From Streptomyces sp. NBC_01451 (GTDB lineage: Bacteria; Actinomycetota; Actinomycetes; Streptomycetales; Streptomycetaceae): a DNA stretch of 64,000 nucleotides. Within the stretch, counting starts at the first letter, position 1. The number at the start of each line of letters is the position of its first letter. The translations under genes were made by a program, and so were the position numbers. Positions 60,078-64,000 of the stretch are shown piece by piece. The notes below the pieces were generated by a model. It made no database searches, was not told where the DNA came from, and saw nothing but the letters and a program-made list of their open reading frames with translations. Location of the stretch: the NCBI RefSeq assembly GCF_036227485.1, contig NZ_CP109479.1, positions 4,650,001-4,714,000 of the forward strand. Reading direction: 5' to 3'.

Positions 60078-61157
60078 CTAGAGCTCCTTGCGGAACACCT
60101 CCGCCGTCTTCAGGAAGACGTCGTTCGCCTCGGTCTCGCCGACCGTCACCCGGACCCCCTCGCCCGGGAACGGCCGGACGACCACTCCGGCCCGCTCGCA
60201 CACCGCCGCGAAGTCCACCGTGCGCTCCCCCAGCCGCAGCCACACGAAGTTCGCCTGGGTCTCGGGCACCGTCCAGCCCTGCCCGCGCAGCCCGTCGACC
60301 ACCCGCGTGCGCTCGGACACCAGTGAACCGACCCGCCCGAGCAGCGCGTCCTCGGCCCGCAGTGAGGCCACCGCCGCGTCCTGGGCGAGCTGGCTCACCC
60401 CGAACGGCACCGCCGTCTTGCGCAGCGCCGCCGCCACCGGCTCGTGGGCGATCGCGAACCCGACCCGGAGCCCGGCGAGGCCGTACGCCTTGGAGAAGGT
60501 CCGCAGCACACAGACGTTCGGCCGGTCGCGGTAGAGCACGACCCCGTCCGGCACCTCGGCATCGCGGACGAACTCCTTGTACGCCTCGTCGAGCACCACG
60601 AGCACGTCACCGGGCACCCGGTCCAGGAACCGCTCCAGCTCGGCCCGCCGCACGACCGTCCCCGTCGGGTTGTTGGGGTTGCAGACGAAGATCAGCCGGG
60701 TCCGGTCGGTGATCGCGTCCGCCATCGCGTCCAGGTCGTGCACATCACCGGGCGTCAGCGGGACCTTCACCGACGTGGCGCCGCTGATCTGCGTGATGAT
60801 CGGATAGGCCTCGAAGGACCGCCAGGCGTAGATCACCTCGTCGCCGGGCCCGCTGGTGGCCTGGATCAGCTGCTGTGCGACACCGACCGAGCCGGTGCCG
60901 GTGGCGACGTGGGGGACCGGCACGGCGAACCGTTCCGCCAACTCGCTCATCAGCTCCGTACAGGCCATGTCCGGATAGCGGTTGAAGGTCCCCGCCGCGG
61001 CTGTCACGGTCTCCAGCACGCCGGGCAGCGGCGGGTACGGGTTCTCGTTCGAGGACAGTTTGTAGGCCACCGGACCGCCGGCCGCGGCCGGCCTGCCCGG
61101 CTTGTAGGTGGGGATCCCCTCCAGCTCGGCGCGCAGCCTGGGGCTCGTCTCGCTCAC
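60078..61157 (-). CDS. hisC: Histidinol-phosphate aminotransferase
   Basis: The 359-residue PLP enzyme of fold type I has the PLP lysine in [24 protein letters not shown] and the N-terminal [14 protein letters not shown]. It makes histidinol phosphate for histidine synthesis, and some members serve aromatic amino acids. It is not in a his operon, so it may be a second copy or a broad-specificity aminotransferase. The GTG at 61157 is preferred because GAGGAGG lies 7 bases upstream. Confidence 0.9.
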   Translation of the reverse strand: MSETSPRLRAELEGIPTYKPGRPAAAGGPVAYKLSSNENPYPPLPGVLETVTAAAGTFNRYPDMACTELMSELAERFAVPVPHVATGTGSVGVAQQLIQATSGPGDEVIYAWRSFEAYPIITQISGATSVKVPLTPGDVHDLDAMADAITDRTRLIFVCNPNNPTGTVVRRAELERFLDRVPGDVLVVLDEAYKEFVRDAEVPDGVVLYRDRPNVCVLRTFSKAYGLAGLRVGFAIAHEPVAAALRKTAVPFGVSQLAQDAAVASLRAEDALLGRVGSLVSERTRVVDGLRGQGWTVPETQANFVWLRLGERTVDFAAVCERAGVVVRPFPGEGVRVTVGETEANDVFLKTAEVFRKEL

Positions 61158-61621
61158 CGCAGTCCTCCTCGTGACCACCACCGGCTCAGCACGGTCACCC
61201 GCCGCCGGCTACCGGGTACCAATGCTTCACACCTTATGAGGATTCGGCGCGACTGCGTACGGGCCCGTCGCGTCCAGAACGCCTCCGCCGCGCTCCGCGT
61301 ACCCGTCACATCCGCCCCATGGGCATCAGGGGTATCACCGTACAAAGTTGTACGAATTGGGGGGCGCATTGCGCTTCTCGGCACGCGCCGGTGGCTCACG
61401 CCGTGGCGCGCATCCCTCGTAGAGGTGAGTTGAGACCTCTTCGAAACATCGGTCACTTGGCAGGCCTATGTGCGCCGACAAGTCAGGTAGGGCAGTAATA
61501 TCGTTCAACTGGCTTCTTTTCTAAGGCAGTTGATAACTTTTGACCATGCAGAAACGTGCCTGTCAACGACTGCATATGCGTCCGCACTACCCCACCGCAT
61601 GAGCCCTACTATCGGCTCGCC
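61158..61621. promoter_or_regulatory. Divergent region with palindrome CGTACAA-AG-TTGTACG
   Basis: In the 464-bp gap between hisC and the lacI-type gene the inverted repeat CGTACAA (61339-61345) / TTGTACG (61348-61354) is the clearest operator-like element. Near the regulator the sequence is A/T-richer (AGTTGATAACTTTTGACC). No coding frame or RNA gene is supported. Confidence 0.4.
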
Positions 61622-62734
61622 ATGACAGCAGCAGGGAAGCACCAGGTGAGCCGCGCGGAGACAACCCGAAGAGCCAGTAGGCCGGGCCGAGCAGGCATCA
61701 GAGACGTGGCCGCCGCCGCCGGGGTCTCGATCACGACCGTCTCCGACGCCCTCAACGGGAAGGGCCGGCTCCCGGACGTCACCCGGCGGCATGTCCGAGA
61801 GGTCGCCGACCGACTGGGCTACCGCCCGTCGGCCGCGGCCCGAACCCTCCGTACCGGCAAGTCAGGACTGATCGGCCTGACCGTGACCACGTACGGGGAT
61901 GAACCTTTCACCTTCACCGAGTTCGCGTACTTCGCGGAGATGGCGAGGGCCGCCACCTCGGCCGCGCTCGCCCGGGGCTACGCCCTGGTCATCCTCCCCG
62001 CGACCTCGCGCCACGACGTGTGGTCGAACGTCGCCCTGGACGGCACGGTCGTCATCGACCCGTCCGACCAGGACCCGGTGGTCACCGAGCTCGTCCGGCA
62101 GGGGCTGCCCGTCGTCTCCGACGGCCGCCCGGCCGGCTCGCTCCCGGTCACAGCGTGGGTCGACAACGACCACGAGGCGGCGGTACTGGGCATCCTCGAC
62201 CATCTGGCCGACGCCGGCGCCCGCCGCATCGGCCTGCTGACGGGGACGACCACCGACACCTACACCCATCTCTCGACCACGGCGTACCTGAACTGGTGCG
62301 AGCGGGTCGGCCAGGACCCGGTGTACGAGTCCTACCCGGCCCACGACCCGTGCGCGGGCGCCGTGGCCGCCGACCGGCTGCTGGCCCGCCCGGACCGCCC
62401 GGACGCCGTCTACGGCCTCTTCGACCCGAACGGCACCGATCTGCTGGCCGCGGCCCGGCGCTACGGCCTGCGCGTCCCGGACGACCTTCTGCTCGTCTGC
62501 TGCAGCGAGTCCACGGTGTACGCCACCACGGAGCCGCCGATCACCACCCTCTCCCTGAAACCGCGCCGCATCGGCACGGCGGTGGTCCAGCTCCTGATCG
62601 ACGCCATCGAGAACCTCGACTCCGACCTGCCGGTAGAGCAGGTGATACCGACCGAACTGATCGTGCGGACGTCCTCACAGCGCCGTCCGCCGCGCACGAC
62701 GGTCAGTCCTCCGCGGTCGCCCGAGGAAGGGTGA
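61622..62734 (+). CDS. LacI-family transcriptional regulator
   Basis: The 370-residue protein has a LacI helix-turn-helix (IRDVAAAAGVSITTVSDALNG, near 33-53) with the hinge YRPSAAARTLRTGKSG, followed by a periplasmic-binding-like sensor domain (DPSDQDPVV, IGLLTG, AVYGLFDPNGTDLL). It is likely a repressor responding to a sugar or similar ligand. The ATG at 61622 has no ribosome binding site, but TACTAT ends 12 bases upstream, consistent with a leaderless mRNA. Target genes are unclear as no transporter is adjacent. Confidence 0.85.
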   Translation: MTAAGKHQVSRAETTRRASRPGRAGIRDVAAAAGVSITTVSDALNGKGRLPDVTRRHVREVADRLGYRPSAAARTLRTGKSGLIGLTVTTYGDEPFTFTEFAYFAEMARAATSAALARGYALVILPATSRHDVWSNVALDGTVVIDPSDQDPVVTELVRQGLPVVSDGRPAGSLPVTAWVDNDHEAAVLGILDHLADAGARRIGLLTGTTTDTYTHLSTTAYLNWCERVGQDPVYESYPAHDPCAGAVAADRLLARPDRPDAVYGLFDPNGTDLLAAARRYGLRVPDDLLLVCCSESTVYATTEPPITTLSLKPRRIGTAVVQLLIDAIENLDSDLPVEQVIPTELIVRTSSQRRPPRTTVSPPRSPEEG

Positions 62735-63163
62735 TCCGGGGGCGGTGGTGAGGGGCGGGGAAAGTGGGCTTGTGCGGGGCGGGTTCCCGGCGAGCGGGGC
62801 CGTACGAGGGGTCGGCCCCGCGGGGGAAGCGGGAGCCCGGCCCCGTTCAGGAACGCGGGACACCGGCGTCCGGACTGTTCACGGGCGCCGGTGTCATGAT
62901 CGTACGAAGCGTCGGTGTCCGCAGTGAGGTGTTCGCGGTGCGCGGCGGGGTACGAAGCAGGCAGGTCCGGGGCGGGAGCAGACGGGAAAGCCCTTCCGAA
63001 TCGGGGCGAAAGCCGCGGTGAACTGGGCTGCTTCGCCGATTCACCACCCCTGGGTCATCACATGGCGCGATCCGCATTCCTATGATGGGCCCACGACACC
63101 GCGGGCCCCTGCGACCAGGCAGTCCGATGCGGTGCAGATGCGGCGCGATGGTGGAGGGGTCGA
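62735..63163. other. Gene-free region of 429 bp
   Basis: Between the lacI-type gene and the metallophosphoesterase I find no tRNA or supported coding frame. A small frame starting at 62895 has an arginine-rich product and no ribosome binding site, so it is doubtful. The last 110 bases hold the promoter and GGAGGGG ribosome binding site of the next gene. Confidence 0.35.
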
Positions 63164-64000
63164 TGACTCAGGGGGCCGGTCAGGGACCCGAGGTGACGCG
63201 GACGGCGACGTTGCGCGACTTCCGGGTGCCCGCTTATGTCCATGAGGCCGGTCCGCACACTGACGGCACGGCCCCCGGGGACGTCACCGCCGGGGCGGCC
63301 GACACCGAGGTCCAGGAGCCCGCGGAGAGTGCGCAGACCCTGCCCGACCTGGAGGAATACCCCGACGGGTACACACCCACCCAACGCGACCTGCCCGTCA
63401 TCAACCGCGGTGACACGCTTCAGGTGACCGTCGATCCCGCGGCCCTGGCCGCCGACGGCCCGGGGCCTCTGTTCGTCGTCGGCGACGTCCACGGCTATCT
63501 CGACGAACTGGTGGGGGCCCTCCAGGAACAGGGCCTGATCGACAGCGCGGGCAACTGGTCCGCGGGCACCGCCCGGCTCTGGTTCCTCGGCGACTTCACC
63601 GACCGCGGTCCGGACGGCATCGGCGTCATCGACCTGGTCATGCGGCTGTCCGCCGAGGCAGCCGCGGCCGGCGGCTACTGCAAGGCCCTCATGGGCAACC
63701 ACGAACTGCTGCTGCTGGGCGCCAAACGGTTCGGTGACACCCCCGTCAACTCGGGCGCGGGCACGGCCACCTTCCAGGCGGCCTGGCTGCTGAACGGCGG
63801 CCAGAAGACCGACATGGACCGCCTTCAGGACCACCACCTCCAGTGGATGGCCCGTCTCGACGCGATCGAGGAGGTCGACGGCCACCTGCTCGTGCACTCG
63901 GACACCACCGCCTACCTCGACTACGGCGACTCGATCGAGGCGGTCAACGACACCGTCCGCGAGACGATCACGCGCAACGACGCGGACGAGGTGTGGGATC
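63164..64000 (+). CDS. Metallophosphoesterase (partial, runs off the right edge)
   Basis: The first 279 codons are present. After a ~100-residue N-terminal region (TLRDFRVPAYVHEAG, an acidic stretch, YPDGYTPTQRDLPV) comes a calcineurin-like phosphoesterase domain: GDVHGYLDEL, GDFTDRGPDG and GNHELLLLGA carry the metal ligands, and HLLVHSD is the next motif. This is the PPP-type order of serine/threonine phosphatases or ApaH-like nucleotide phosphatases. The ATG at 63164 has GGAGGGG 6 bases upstream. The C-terminus is outside the window. Confidence 0.88.

Overview
The window is high-GC actinobacterial DNA. Its gene content and the gene order htrA, copper cluster, pheA, serS, kptA, cydABCD, hisC are typical of the conserved core of a Streptomyces chromosome. 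GTG starts, 4-bp ATGA/GTGA overlaps and strong third-position G/C are seen throughout. Perfect or near-perfect ParB parS sites (TGTTTCACGTGAAACA) at 36461 and 57193, two variants, and several groups of DnaA boxes (TTGTCCACA / TTATCCACA) suggest that the window lies in the replication-origin-proximal part of the chromosome. The origin and dnaA themselves are not in it.

Layout. 1-9.3 kb: a partial MaoC-like hydratase, a small Asn/Gln-rich secreted protein, a Prim-Pol protein, an unknown protein, tRNA-Ser(TGA), an HtrA protease, a glycerophosphodiesterase, an RsbW-like ATPase, a SEC-C/DUF5926 protein, a candidate small RNA, a secreted protein and a second, degenerate Prim-Pol. 9.9-18.1 kb: SpoIIE-type phosphatase, aminopeptidase P, MocR regulator plus MFS exporter, CitG/MdcB-like protein, secreted intradiol dioxygenase, and an RsbW-like ATPase. 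18.4-24.8 kb: a copper-handling cluster (Met/His membrane protein, YcnI, SCO1, PCuAC, CopC-CopD, Tat-exported DyP peroxidase). 24.9-28.5 kb: pheA, then a gene-free 547-bp stretch with a DnaA-box cluster, then serS and a HAD phosphatase. 29-36.4 kb: a four-gene ABC exporter operon, an M24-fold protein, an alpha/beta-hydrolase-SDR fusion and kptA.

36.5-49.2 kb is an accessory island. A luciferase-like (LLM) oxidoreductase gene is cut after about 74 codons at 36725. A complete LLM gene with a diverged 5' end stands at 48959-49861. Between them are an RHH/PIN toxin-antitoxin pair, an SNF2 helicase with a SWIM protein, a DUF262 protein followed by a CBS-HEPN protein, a type I hsdMS pair without hsdR, a small two-helix membrane protein, and broken copies of the PIN and SWIM gene ends. 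No integrase is visible. The DUF262 plus CBS-HEPN pair is the best candidate here for an undescribed defence module.

49.9-64 kb returns to the core: HAD phosphatase, M23 endopeptidase, GAF histidine kinase, the cydA-cydB-cydDC cytochrome bd locus with a Rex operator upstream of cydA and two parS sites at the cydDC start, hisC, a LacI regulator, and the start of a metallophosphoesterase that runs off the right edge.
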